Shown: piece after piece, positions 31,412 to 40,534 of the stretch
Layout of the letters: the number at the start of each line of letters is the position of its first letter
Position numbering within the stretch: the stretch's first letter is position 1
Source: Treponema sp.
GTDB taxonomy: Bacteria > Spirochaetota > Spirochaetia > Treponematales > Breznakiellaceae
Assembly (NCBI GenBank): GCA_009784975.1
Contig: WQXG01000027.1
Span: 1 to 40,790 of the forward strand
DNA: 40,790 nt
Reading direction: 5' to 3'
Translations under genes and position numbers: made by a program
Notes under the pieces: generated by a model
Told to the model about the DNA's origin: nothing
Databases searched by the model: none
Seen by the model: the letters and a program-made list of their open reading frames with translations, nothing else

Positions 31412-34400
31412 AAAATTTAAAGTAAATATATTGGTGTATAGATCTTCGCTTAGCCTTAATTTTATAAAAGCAGACAGGTTCATCCTGCCGAGTATTCTAA
31501 CAATTTCTTCATGCCCTGCTGTAATGCTCCAGCGCAGATGATCTGTAGTTTTATCAAATACCAATTCCAGGCTTTCACGGCGCAGTTGTTCATAATTGGA
31601 GTTAAACAAGGAGGAGAGAAATAGCCATGAGTTCTGCCTGTCCACCAATGTTGTTATCCAGTTATAAAAAACGCTTAAAAGGCTTCTTTTTGTAGGAGTT
31701 TCCCAGCTGGCGGTAAAACTTTCCATCCAGTTTAAATCCGAAGAATTGGTATCGTTTCTTATGGAGAACTTGTTTACAAAACCCAATACACCTCCGGTAT
31801 GCCCTCTGAAATTCGCGCTTAATACAGATTGAACTCTCCATGCGGGAGTTTCAAAATTTAGCGGAATTATAACAGCAGCGTCAATTGAATGGGAATATTC
31901 ATCATTTTGAAAAAATTTAAAAACAGGATAAAACCCAAAAGTACCGAACATATTTATGCTGGAAAAACCCAAAGTAAGCCCAAAGTTTAAATTGTCAGAC
32001 TGTGTATCAAATTTTTGTTCCTGTATTCTATCCACCCTGAATGTTATTCGTGACGGAATAAAAATTGATGTTAAATTATACAGAGAAGTAAAATTTATCC
32101 TAAAACTAAAATGATCATTTAAAGATGAATATAAAAGCAAATCATCTATATCTCCAAAAAATATTCCTATATCGTCAAATACATCGTATCCCGCAAAGTT
32201 AATATGTCTTTTTAAACTTCTTCCCGCCCTGAAATTAAAATTGACCTTTTCAAATACCAATGGAATATCAAGGAATGCGGAGTTATCAGATTGAGTAATA
32301 CTGTTTATCACGGAAAAAAACGCGCTTCCTTCCAGTGTAAGCAGCGCTCCCACAGGTTTTGTTCTTTGGGTAATCACAATTTGCGATTTTAATCTTCTTG
32401 AATCAGCGCCAATGCCTGAATCAGGAATAAGAGGCTCCCATGAACGCAGCCAAAGGCTCGCGTAATTATCGTTTTCGCTTATTTGCTCATTTTTTACCCA
32501 TACAGCCTGAGTGTTAAATGCAATTGATGGAATAAAAACGTTTTTTGGTATAAAACCAATACCAAGTATCCAATTCTGCCTTAACTTTGATAAATCATAA
32601 AAAGCATCCGCTTCAAATCTTGCGTAAAATGCAGAATTAAATGCCATATTTAAAGTATGACGCGCTGTTAATTCATTGGGAGACGCTGAAAATGTTTCTT
32701 TAATGGAAAACGCCTTGTATGTTCCTGAAATACTGTGATCCGCGCTCCATAAAAATGTATTCTCCGCTATCGTAGAATAAAGGTTTGCAAGAATTTTTAC
32801 GCCCATAAGCGAAACGCCGATCCCTGTACGGTTTAACATGCTTCCGTATAATTTTGATTCATCATCAGCCTGTATTCCTGCCCTTAATTCCGACTCAAAA
32901 GCGGAAAAAACCGTAAAATCAGATAAAATCGTAAATCTTCCCGCGCTTAGAATAGCGCCCGGCCTTGAATATGAAAGGCTCGCTCCCGCATTGACTCTGT
33001 AAAACATTACGGCATCCTGCAGAATAATTTCATCTATGAATATTACCCCGTCATCAAGCGTCTCAAAAAAATCATAAGGATTTACCAATACAGCAATATA
33101 ACTTGTTCTTCTTTCATTGTTATCAAATGAAAGCCTTTGAGGGTTATAATTAAAATCCGCATCCTGTATATTTATATCATCTACATAAACACCTGTGTCT
33201 CCTCCCTGATAACGAACCGTCACCTTTGACCATTGCTCTATCCTAAGACTGCTAGCAGGCAAGCTCACTTTTAGCTGGCTGTTATTAATTGAATCAGAGG
33301 ATGAGGCAACAATAAAACTTAATGTTTCGTTCTTTTTCCCGAAATCCCCATCCCTCATCTTTACAAAAAACGTCAGCTCATTGTAATCAGAAAGCACAAA
33401 ACTGCTAATATAGGAATCAACCCCCGCGCTGATACCCGGCGTCATATTTTTCCATTCAATTTTTAATATTCTCTGTGTATCATTTTGCGAATGCAGCCTT
33501 CTTGTAATATCAGGATATGCCATTTCAAGTGTAGAGCCTGTATCAATTGTTTCTATTGCCGTTACATTTTCCGTATTCACAGTTATGGTATTATTAAATT
33601 CAGTTACAGCCCTAAATGAGCTGCCGCGAATAATGGGCTCAGCAAGTAAAACACGCCCTGTTATTTCATCACTTCCTTCATAAACTATAATCAGGCGCAA
33701 ATATTTTGCGTCCCCTAACTTTATTCTGTCTCTGTCATTAAATGTAAATTTCGCAATACGGGCATTATTATCAATTGTATTTCCCTGAAACAGCACGTTT
33801 TCCCAAATAAGATCAAAGTTTTCCAAAACCGTAAAATCTTTGGAAGAAAGAGATCCTATCTGAACTATCAATTTAATGTTATCCGCAAGATTTTGATTAA
33901 ATCCGTAAAACCTGAAAGGTATTTCCAGCTCTCCGGCGCGGGAAATTATATGCGAATAATAATTTAACGGAACCTGAAATCCTGTCCAGTTTTCATCGCC
34001 GTTAAGGCTAAACTCCGCAACCAGAACCTGTGAATCGCCTAACTGAGGATCTCTTGCGGGATACGGCCTTGTAATTCCCAAAATAATCTGAGGATTCCAG
34101 TCAATCGGCATAAGATTGGATCCAAGGACGGTATTTTCATAATAATTTCTGTAAACCAAATCCGCGCGGCTGCTTTGCGCAAGCAATACCGGTGTATCTG
34201 AAATAAGATAAAATTGATTTGATATAAAAGAAGTATCGGACGGCAGCGGCATTACAGACTGGTTTCCTTCCATACCGGCTATTCTGTAAAGACCTGTTGC
34301 ATCAATCTGTTCAAACGCCAATCCTGCTGTAATATGCGCTTTTAAATTATTATAATCCCATGCGGCTTTTGCGCTTATACCAACAGTGCCAACACCGGTT

Positions 34401-36064
34401 TGTTCTTCATCTGAAAATGAATCGTCAGATACATTCATGCGGACGCCGATTGCAGCCTGCGCTGAAAACGGTCCCTTATTATTGAAAATAGCGCCAATTC
34501 CCGCCGCGATACTGCCCAATCTTGTCTCTTCGCTTCTTTTTAAATATGAAATTCGTATTATTTCATTATGAGCGACAGATCCGTAAATAGAAACTTCCCC
34601 GGAAGAAGAATTAAAACTAAAATTTGTATCCTGAATTCCGCTGCGCCAAACCTGAACAGAGCCGGGCACAACATCTGTTCCTATAAAATATCCGCTTGTA
34701 CTGTTAAAATTTGTAAACCGCAAAACCGCGTCGCCGGAAAAAATGCCAAAAGGAGGAAGATAGATTTCAGGAAATTCCTTCGCAAGGGGCCAGATTGTCT
34801 GCGGGTCACGGCGGGAAAATGATCCTGACATAAGCAGCTCGTAACTGGTTCTCTGGCTTTGCGCATAAAAATTTAAAACATCAATCTGCGCGATAATATC
34901 ATAGGGAACAAGTTCAAAATCTTTTATCTCTGCGCCGGATGATTGTCTTACTAAAGCCGCATGCTCAGAAGTGCTTGACGGCGCGTCATAGCGGTTGCGT
35001 CTTTCAAAGGGAGAGAAAGTGCCGCTCTCATAAATTACAAGTGCGCTCTTTCCGTCAATCGCTATTGTTTTGGTACATTGAGGATAAAGCCATAATTTTA
35101 TATTTTCGCGGCTAATATCAAACCAATCCTGAACTTCCGATAAAAATCCGTCATTTAAACCCGCGTAACTTCCCAAAGAAGTATCCCAGGGTGTTGCGCT
35201 TGAATTTTTTGTATAGGCAACCGCTATCATGCCGTTCAATGAATTTAAATTTAATTCCAAAATTCCCATTGCTCTGGACGCCGCGTACTCGCTTGAAAGA
35301 GCTATCCTCCAACGCCTGCCTGAGGAATCACGAATTGCTCCCTTGTCATCCTCGATATAAACTGTAATCTGTGAATCAATTTCGGTGTCAGGCAAAACAA
35401 ACGATATGCCTCTTGCTGAATTTTGAGGCTGTATATAACTATAAGTCCTTTCCCTGCTGCCCGAAAAAGTCCGCTCTTCCCTGGAAGACGAGTCGTAGCG
35501 AACAAGAGCGTGAACATTAAAAGCATTGCCGCCAAACCTGCTGTAAAAACCAAATGAAGCAGGGGAATCGCCTCCAAGGTCCATGTACGGAAATGAAGGA
35601 AAATCCAGCCCTGTATTGCCTATCCCCGCATACTGGATAAAACCTTTCCCCTGATACCCTGCCCGATAGGTATTCTGGCTTGAATCATCAAGAAAATTGG
35701 CTTCTACAAACCACCTGTCTGTTATCCACAGGGCAAGGGTAAGATCGACCTCCTGCATAAACAACGGAATATCAGAGGAAGCATAACCCGTCCCCAAAGG
35801 TGATATAAAAAAACCCGGATTAAACTGCAGCTCTCCCTTCCAGGAGCCAGTTAAAAACAGGGAAACATCCGTATCACCAAGAGATACCGACATAATTTCA
35901 TTCGGCGCTTCCCTTGAAATCCTGCGTCTAATCTCTTCTATGTCCAGTTCTGCCGGCTTTCCATCTTCGCTAAATACGGGTTTTGGCAGCAAAAACAAGC
36001 ATAAAACGAGCGCCAAAAATGAGAAAAATTGATTGTTAAAGCCGTTTTTTACGATGCTGAACAT
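31379..36064 (-). CDS. Giant outer-membrane-type protein (1561 aa), unknown family
   Basis: A signal peptide (MFSIVKNGFNNQFF, hydrophobic core, cleavage likely after FS at 32) is followed by a very long beta-rich chain. Many segments alternate hydrophobic and polar residues, and the protein ends [11 protein letters not shown] with a terminal Phe, like the beta-signal recognised by BamA. Near 470-530, VVPGSVQVWRSGIQDTNF and FNSSSGEVSIYG resemble the short beta domains repeated in SprA-type proteins. Around 690-1010 there are jelly-roll-like blocks (FTVLENFDLIWE, YNELTFFVKMRDGDFG, WSKVTVRYQGGDTGVYVDDINI). The last 450 residues look like a beta-barrel. I infer an outer-membrane channel or translocon-like protein; an SprA relation is only a suggestion. 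No ribosome-binding site is visible upstream. Confidence 0.7.
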   Translation of the reverse strand: MFSIVKNGFNNQFFSFLALVLCLFLLPKPVFSEDGKPAELDIEEIRRRISREAPNEIMSVSLGDTDVSLFLTGSWKGELQFNPGFFISPLGTGYASSDIPLFMQEVDLTLALWITDRWFVEANFLDDSSQNTYRAGYQGKGFIQYAGIGNTGLDFPSFPYMDLGGDSPASFGFYSRFGGNAFNVHALVRYDSSSREERTFSGSRERTYSYIQPQNSARGISFVLPDTEIDSQITVYIEDDKGAIRDSSGRRWRIALSSEYAASRAMGILELNLNSLNGMIAVAYTKNSSATPWDTSLGSYAGLNDGFLSEVQDWFDISRENIKLWLYPQCTKTIAIDGKSALVIYESGTFSPFERRNRYDAPSSTSEHAALVRQSSGAEIKDFELVPYDIIAQIDVLNFYAQSQRTSYELLMSGSFSRRDPQTIWPLAKEFPEIYLPPFGIFSGDAVLRFTNFNSTSGYFIGTDVVPGSVQVWRSGIQDTNFSFNSSSGEVSIYGSVAHNEIIRISYLKRSEETRLGSIAAGIGAIFNNKGPFSAQAAIGVRMNVSDDSFSDEEQTGVGTVGISAKAAWDYNNLKAHITAGLAFEQIDATGLYRIAGMEGNQSVMPLPSDTSFISNQFYLISDTPVLLAQSSRADLVYRNYYENTVLGSNLMPIDWNPQIILGITRPYPARDPQLGDSQVLVAEFSLNGDENWTGFQVPLNYYSHIISRAGELEIPFRFYGFNQNLADNIKLIVQIGSLSSKDFTVLENFDLIWENVLFQGNTIDNNARIAKFTFNDRDRIKLGDAKYLRLIIVYEGSDEITGRVLLAEPIIRGSSFRAVTEFNNTITVNTENVTAIETIDTGSTLEMAYPDITRRLHSQNDTQRILKIEWKNMTPGISAGVDSYISSFVLSDYNELTFFVKMRDGDFGKKNETLSFIVASSSDSINNSQLKVSLPASSLRIEQWSKVTVRYQGGDTGVYVDDINIQDADFNYNPQRLSFDNNERRTSYIAVLVNPYDFFETLDDGVIFIDEIILQDAVMFYRVNAGASLSYSRPGAILSAGRFTILSDFTVFSAFESELRAGIQADDESKLYGSMLNRTGIGVSLMGVKILANLYSTIAENTFLWSADHSISGTYKAFSIKETFSASPNELTARHTLNMAFNSAFYARFEADAFYDLSKLRQNWILGIGFIPKNVFIPSIAFNTQAVWVKNEQISENDNYASLWLRSWEPLIPDSGIGADSRRLKSQIVITQRTKPVGALLTLEGSAFFSVINSITQSDNSAFLDIPLVFEKVNFNFRAGRSLKRHINFAGYDVFDDIGIFFGDIDDLLLYSSLNDHFSFRINFTSLYNLTSIFIPSRITFRVDRIQEQKFDTQSDNLNFGLTLGFSSINMFGTFGFYPVFKFFQNDEYSHSIDAAVIIPLNFETPAWRVQSVLSANFRGHTGGVLGFVNKFSIRNDTNSSDLNWMESFTASWETPTKRSLLSVFYNWITTLVDRQNSWLFLSSLFNSNYEQLRRESLELVFDKTTDHLRWSITAGHEEIVRILGRMNLSAFIKLRLSEDLYTNIFTLNFLIGTSLRITF

Positions 36065-36101
36065 TAACTAAATAGTATCATAAAATTATATTTTTGTTCG
36101 A

Positions 36102-36130
36102 TTGAATACATATTAAATTTAGGCTATTAT
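36102..36130 (+). promoter_or_regulatory. Promoter of the DUF503 gene, leaderless arrangement
   Basis: TTGAAT (36102-36107), 17-nt spacer, TATTAT (36125-36130). The start codon begins at 36136, where transcription itself should start, and there is no room for a ribosome-binding site. The divergent outer-membrane gene starts at 36064, so both promoters share 71 bases. Confidence 0.7.
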
Positions 36131-36135
36131 AAATT

Positions 36136-36423
36136 ATGATTGTATCCATGATTCAGATAATTTTTGAGATCCCTGATATTGTCAATATCAAGGAAAAACG
36201 GCGTATAGTTAAATCCATACTGGAAAAAATGCGCCGCCGTTTCCATTTGTCGGCAGCGGAAGTAGATCTTCAGGATTCTCTGTCTTTTTCCCAAATTGGC
36301 GGCGCTCTTGTGTCAAATTCCAAAACTTTCGGCGAGACAGTTTTGCAAAAAGCATTTGATATGTTTGAAAAAGAAACACCTGTCCGTATCCAGGACATGC
36401 AAATATATTCGGAGGAATTTTAA
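36136..36423 (+). CDS. DUF503 (YlxP-like) protein
   Basis: A 95-residue protein with the DUF503 pattern: an N-terminal strand MIVSMIQIIFEIPDIVNIKEKRRIVKSILEKMRRRF-type segment (1-36; the K-E-K-R-R-x-V-K-S core is diagnostic), then HLSAAEVDLQDSLSFSQIGGALVSNS. In Bacillus-type genomes the family (YlxP) is encoded between infB and rbfA and is thought to work around ribosome assembly or translation; here it is away from that cluster. The gene appears to be transcribed from a promoter that places the transcript start at the ATG. Its TAA shares one base with the ATG of the lipoprotein gene that follows (TAATG). Confidence 0.8.
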   Translation: MIVSMIQIIFEIPDIVNIKEKRRIVKSILEKMRRRFHLSAAEVDLQDSLSFSQIGGALVSNSKTFGETVLQKAFDMFEKETPVRIQDMQIYSEEF

Positions 36424-37064
36424 TGAAAAAATTGACATATGTTCTTTTTATTTCTGTTTTATTGTTAACATTTAATTCATGTATTGGTTTATCAATTGAT
36501 ATTCAGATGAACAGGGACGGCAGCGGAAGATTAACCATGGAATACCGTATTTCCCGCATGATTGAAAATCTTGGCGCTCTTGACGGCAATGAAAAATGGC
36601 CTACTATACCCGTAGGAAGAGCCGATTGGGAAAGAACCATACAGCGTATAAACGGCGCGAAAATCGTCTCTTTTTCCTCAAGAGAAAGGGGACAGGATAC
36701 TATAACAAATATCGTACTGGAATATGACAGCGAAAAAACTCTTTTGGCTATCCTTGACCCTTCCGGGAAAAGATCATCTATCAATGACAATCGCTTTGAA
36801 TATATTATGCTGGATGATAGCCCGGTAAACTATGACGCTGCTCTTATGGAAATGGCTAAAAATATGTTTGCGGATTATAATTTTTCCATCAGTTTTTCCG
36901 CGCCGGGAAATTCTACGCTTACAATAACAGACGCACAAGGAAAACCGGCGGCACCTCCCCCAAAGGCGCAAATAGTCCCGGCAGGCAGGCGTGTTTCCAT
37001 GTCAATCGGCATCATGGAACTATTAAATATTCCAAACGGGCTTGGGGTAATATTTAGCCATTAA
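36423..37064 (+). CDS. Lipoprotein of unknown function
   Basis: A 213-residue protein with signal MKKLTYVLFISVLLLTFNSC (lipidated Cys at 20). The mature part starts IGLSIDIQMNRDGSGRLTMEYRISRMIENLG, a pattern common in treponemal and other bacterial lipoproteins with a beta-sandwich that begins with a conserved x-D-G-S-G stretch, and shows YDSEKTLLAILD and NFSISFSAPGNSTLTITDAQG later. I cannot name a function. GGAGG lies 7 bases before the ATG. It is coupled to the DUF503 gene, and its last 11 bases overlap the 3' end of the HAD phosphatase gene on the minus strand. Confidence 0.82.
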   Translation: MKKLTYVLFISVLLLTFNSCIGLSIDIQMNRDGSGRLTMEYRISRMIENLGALDGNEKWPTIPVGRADWERTIQRINGAKIVSFSSRERGQDTITNIVLEYDSEKTLLAILDPSGKRSSINDNRFEYIMLDDSPVNYDAALMEMAKNMFADYNFSISFSAPGNSTLTITDAQGKPAAPPPKAQIVPAGRRVSMSIGIMELLNIPNGLGVIFSH

Positions 37065-37722
37065 GTTTTCCCAGGACTTCTTTAAAGCGCAGGATTTTCC
37101 AGCCGTTTTGTTTTGCTTTTTTTGCAAGAATGTTATCCGGATTTACGGCAATCGGGTTTCCGCAGCATTCAAGAAGCGGAATATCTGTATAGGAATCTGA
37201 ATAAAAACTTACGTTTTGCGGATTGATATTATTAGCCGCCATCCATTCAAGAGCCGCTGTTTTCTTTTTGGAGCCGAAAAAACTGTATCCTGTAAGATAA
37301 CCTGTTGTCCTTCCGTTTTTATATTCCATTTTGGTTGCAATTGAACCCTGTATTCCAAAATATTCTTCCAGAGGTTTTATAATAAAGTCAAATGAAGAAG
37401 TGGCAAATATAACCTTTTCTGATTTTAGAAGCGCGTCTTTAATAAGTTCATTTGCGCCTTTATAAATATTTGGTTTTAATCTTTTATGAAAACAAATTTC
37501 AGAAACACGGATTAAATCATCTTCTTTAATACCTGCAAGTTTTTTTACGGTGTTTTCTATAAAATTCATATCGGGGAATGCAAGTTTATATTTTAACAGA
37601 TCAACAAGAAGATGGCTAACTTGAGAAAAACGGATGATTTTTTCTTTGAGCGCCATGCTAATAAAGTATTGCGCGGATGTTTTTCTTACAATTGTTAAAT
37701 CAACATCAAAAATATGTATCAT
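37054..37722 (-). CDS. HAD superfamily subfamily IB phosphatase
   Basis: A 222-residue HAD hydrolase. The nucleophile motif is FDVDLTIV with D6 and D8 (D-x-D-x-T/V type), motif II is FATSSF near 107-111, and motif IV is FYSDSYTDIPLLE with D176 and D180, followed by NPIAVNPDN, diagnostic of the IB (SerB-like) subfamily. These enzymes dephosphorylate small phosphoesters, and family members occur fused or adjacent to PlsC, as here, where a lysophospholipid or phosphoserine-type substrate is plausible. Its ATG shares one base with the PlsC stop (TAATG) without a ribosome-binding site, so it is translated by coupling. A start eight codons upstream would overlap plsC further. Confidence 0.85.
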   Translation of the reverse strand: MIHIFDVDLTIVRKTSAQYFISMALKEKIIRFSQVSHLLVDLLKYKLAFPDMNFIENTVKKLAGIKEDDLIRVSEICFHKRLKPNIYKGANELIKDALLKSEKVIFATSSFDFIIKPLEEYFGIQGSIATKMEYKNGRTTGYLTGYSFFGSKKKTAALEWMAANNINPQNVSFYSDSYTDIPLLECCGNPIAVNPDNILAKKAKQNGWKILRFKEVLGKLNG

Positions 37723-38393
37723 TATATAAAATCCAGATATTTGCAATCCTGCTGCGCCTGCTGTGTATATATACCGCGCATATCTTCCGGCAAAAGTTTA
37801 GCCATTTGCCCCATTACTTCCGAAAGTATTATTTCACGCTCTTCCTTGTCCGGCCTTCCCTCAAATTTAATGCGGAACGGCTGCCCTGCCCTAAAATACA
37901 AAGGCGTGCGTTTAAAACGTTTTATGTTTTTCCAGACATTTTCTCCGCCGTGATGGGCAACAGGCAGAATTGGAACATCCGCTTCCATGGCAAGCTGAAT
38001 AATACCTGCCTTCCCTCTCTGAAGAACTCCGTTCTTGCTGCGCGTACCTTCCGGCGATACGCACATAAAAAAACCGCTGTCTATAGCCTTGCGTACTTTT
38101 TTAAAAGCATCGGAATAGGCGCCTGCCCTGTTTATTGGAACGGCTTTATAGGTATTAAAAATAAATCTGAATAACGGATTATCCCAGGTTTCCTGCTTGG
38201 CAAGCCCGGATACATTTATGGGATAACTATGGGTCGCTAAAATCGGCACTTCCAGAAAATTTACATGGTTAAAAATTACAAGCAAAGGTTTGTTCTTTGA
38301 CAAGGTTTCTACCAATTCCCTGCAGTCTACTTTGCAAATAATATTTAAAAACCCTTTTAAAAAAAAATTTACAACAGGCCTTCTTATTTCCAA
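37722..38393 (-). CDS. plsC: PlsC-type 1-acyl-glycerol-3-phosphate acyltransferase
   Basis: Transfers an acyl group to lysophosphatidate to form phosphatidate at the inner membrane. At 223 residues it shows FNHVNFLEVPI at 41-51 (the H-x4-D motif, here His43-x4-Glu48), PINR at 86-89 and VSPEGTRSKNG at 112-122. The Glu in place of Asp in the first motif is unusual and may affect activity. A hydrophobic stretch precedes the first motif. The start is TTG at 38393, with GGAG (within the last codons of the kinase gene) 7 bases upstream and 1 base after that gene's stop. Together with the neighbouring kinase, phosphatase and glycosyltransferase it forms a lipid cassette. Confidence 0.88.
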   Translation of the reverse strand: MEIRRPVVNFFLKGFLNIICKVDCRELVETLSKNKPLLVIFNHVNFLEVPILATHSYPINVSGLAKQETWDNPLFRFIFNTYKAVPINRAGAYSDAFKKVRKAIDSGFFMCVSPEGTRSKNGVLQRGKAGIIQLAMEADVPILPVAHHGGENVWKNIKRFKRTPLYFRAGQPFRIKFEGRPDKEEREIILSEVMGQMAKLLPEDMRGIYTQQAQQDCKYLDFI

Positions 38394-38394
38394 A

Positions 38395-39327
38395 TTACAA
38401 CTCCGGTCTTACAAGCCTTATCGCGTTTGGAACACAGCTAATTTCCAGCTCTTTGCCGTCGTAACAGATTGTTTCTCCGTCACAATGCGCAGCCATTCCT
38501 CCCTGCTGCGCCGTCAAAAAGAAACGCTTGCCGCGGCTGAACGTAACACCTTCGCAATTTTCCTGTGTTCCTTTTGTGTAATGAGAAAGTATTTTTAAAA
38601 GCGACATCCTTGAACGCTGATGTCTCACGTAGCAAATATCAAGCAAACCGTCGTCCAAAAGAGCATGGGGGCCCATATAAAAACTGCCGCCCATTCTTCT
38701 TCCGTTAACGATTGATACCAGAACAGCAGGAAGCGTTACTTCTTTATCGTCATAGCGTATATTGATAATGGGAGACGGCTCATAACGCGCTATTAAAATA
38801 AAAGCACCTATCGCGTAGGAAAATCCGCTTTTTATTTTTAACTTGGCGGCTTCAAAACCTACTTTGGTATCAAAACCGATCCCGATACCATTTACAAAAT
38901 AACGTCCCTGCGGAAAAAAACCGCCTTTCACAAAACCCACATCAATTAACTGTTCGTTTGCCGCAAGCAGCGAAGCGCAGGCTTTATCAACATCCTGGGG
39001 GATTTTAGGCGTAGAAGAAAAATCATTGCCTCTGCCTATCGGAATAACTCCAAAAAGAGGCGGCTTTTCGCCGGCAGGTCTTTTTAACAATCCATTAACA
39101 ACTTCGTTACAGGTGCCATCCCCGCCTGCCGCTACAGTGATATCATTTGCGCCTATAGGCAAATCACGCGCCAAAAGCAAAGCGTCGCCGGGTCCGCTTG
39201 TAGTAACTATCTCAAAATTTTGCAGTCTGTTCTGCAAAAACCGTTTTATCTTTGGATACTGCATTTCTGCCTTACCCTTCCCCGCAACCGGATTTAATAT
39301 GATCCACACTTTATCAAATTTTGTCAT
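38395..39327 (-). CDS. Diacylglycerol/lipid kinase, DagK/YegS family
   Basis: A 310-residue lipid kinase: ILNPVAGKGKA at 10-20, the nucleotide-binding AAGGDGTCNEVVNGL with GGDGT at 68-72, VIPIGRGNDFSS with G98-R-G-N-D-F103 (Arg in place of the usual Thr), and late in the sequence AAHCDGETICYDGKELEI, the conserved acidic D-G-E site. It should phosphorylate diacylglycerol (or a similar lipid) to phosphatidate, recycling lipid for phospholipid synthesis. It lies 13 bases after the glycosyltransferase stop with no ribosome-binding site visible; the spacer is AT-only apart from one C. The gene order glycosyltransferase-kinase-acyltransferase-phosphatase suggests joint control of the diacylglycerol and phosphatidate pools. 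Confidence 0.9.
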   Translation of the reverse strand: MTKFDKVWIILNPVAGKGKAEMQYPKIKRFLQNRLQNFEIVTTSGPGDALLLARDLPIGANDITVAAGGDGTCNEVVNGLLKRPAGEKPPLFGVIPIGRGNDFSSTPKIPQDVDKACASLLAANEQLIDVGFVKGGFFPQGRYFVNGIGIGFDTKVGFEAAKLKIKSGFSYAIGAFILIARYEPSPIINIRYDDKEVTLPAVLVSIVNGRRMGGSFYMGPHALLDDGLLDICYVRHQRSRMSLLKILSHYTKGTQENCEGVTFSRGKRFFLTAQQGGMAAHCDGETICYDGKELEISCVPNAIRLVRPEL

Positions 39328-39340
39328 ATTGTTAATTATA

Positions 39341-40474
39341 TCATTTTCCCGCGGCTTCGTAAATGATCTGTAAGGTACGTTCTACACAACGATCCCAGGA
39401 AAAAGCTTTTGCCCTTTCCAGCCCCAAACTGCGGCATTCATTGTAAATATCCCTGTCGGTACTGACGGTTATCATCCTGTCTGCCATATCCTCACAGTTC
39501 AACGGGTCAAAATAGAGGGCGGCATGTTCCGCCGCTTCCGGCAACGAGGCGGCACGGGCACAGACAACGGGTACTCCGCAAGCCATGGCTTCAAGCACTC
39601 CCATGCCAAAACCTTCATACATTGACGGAAAAACAACAAAATCAGCTCCCGCATACAATTCCGGCAGACTTTTTACAGGAAAATGACCTGTAAAGAAAAT
39701 ATCATTCCGCCATGCCGAGGCAGCCGCCGCTTCCTTGACAATCGCCGCATTATTGCTGTCCCCGCCCGCAAAAATCAGCTTGTGCGGATATTTGGTTTTT
39801 TCCTTAAAAATACCAAATGCCTCGATAAGCCGTATATGGTTCTTTATGGGATGATCTATGCGTGAAACACACAATACATAAGGCCGTTTAAAGCTAAAAG
39901 GCTGTATTAAAAGCACACTTTCTTCGTTCCGCTGACGGGGATAAAAAGCGGTTTTATCTATCCCGTTCGGCACAACCTCAATCCTGTGTTCTTTTACCCG
40001 CGCCCTCTCAATCAGTTCTTCTTTAACAAAATTGCTTACCGCTATTACAGTGTCCAAATGACGCAACGAATTGGGTATAATCATCTGAAAAAGCGCGCCT
40101 AAATGCAATTTTGTCTTATTATTGCCCCAGTAAGCCGCCATATCATGAACAACACCGACCGTTGGACAGGGTGATTTATTGGGCAGACATTTATGAGCCG
40201 CCGGAAAAAAACACGCATCAAACTGCCTTTGTACCGCGAAACCGGGATATTTTAAAATATGCCAAATTGAATTGATAGATTTCCCATGTATAGAACACCT
40301 GGGGATAAACTCAAAATTCGGCGCCACATCACTGTAGGTATACCTGTCATATTCCCAGCCAAAAAGCTCAAAAAGAGCCTGTGACGGCGGTATTCGTTTT
40401 AAAAACTGGGTTAAATACATACCTACTCCGGACTTACCTCCATCGCAGGCAAAGGTATCCATCCCTATCTTCAT
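39341..40474 (-). CDS. GT4-family glycosyltransferase
   Basis: A 377-residue GT-B enzyme. The N-terminal MKIGMDTFACDGGKSGVGMYL is the acceptor-side Rossmann start, with GGKSGVGMY a typical loop. VVPNGID at 167-173, YVLCVSRIDHPIKNHIRLIEAF and the donor-binding FVVFPSMYEGFGMGVLEAMACGVPVV, with the E287-x7-E295 pair, define GT4 retaining transferases. GGAGG precedes the ATG at 40474. As the first gene of a lipid-kinase/acyltransferase/phosphatase operon it may glycosylate diacylglycerol to a glycolipid, but GT4 enzymes of this type also act on polysaccharide or O-antigen chains. Donor and acceptor cannot be named. Confidence 0.88.
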   Translation of the reverse strand: MKIGMDTFACDGGKSGVGMYLTQFLKRIPPSQALFELFGWEYDRYTYSDVAPNFEFIPRCSIHGKSINSIWHILKYPGFAVQRQFDACFFPAAHKCLPNKSPCPTVGVVHDMAAYWGNNKTKLHLGALFQMIIPNSLRHLDTVIAVSNFVKEELIERARVKEHRIEVVPNGIDKTAFYPRQRNEESVLLIQPFSFKRPYVLCVSRIDHPIKNHIRLIEAFGIFKEKTKYPHKLIFAGGDSNNAAIVKEAAAASAWRNDIFFTGHFPVKSLPELYAGADFVVFPSMYEGFGMGVLEAMACGVPVVCARAASLPEAAEHAALYFDPLNCEDMADRMITVSTDRDIYNECRSLGLERAKAFSWDRCVERTLQIIYEAAGK

Positions 40475-40534
40475 TCAATTCCTCCGAGCTTGGATGATTA
40501 TAGCAGGTATTAAAAAGCAATGCTACCCAAGCAA

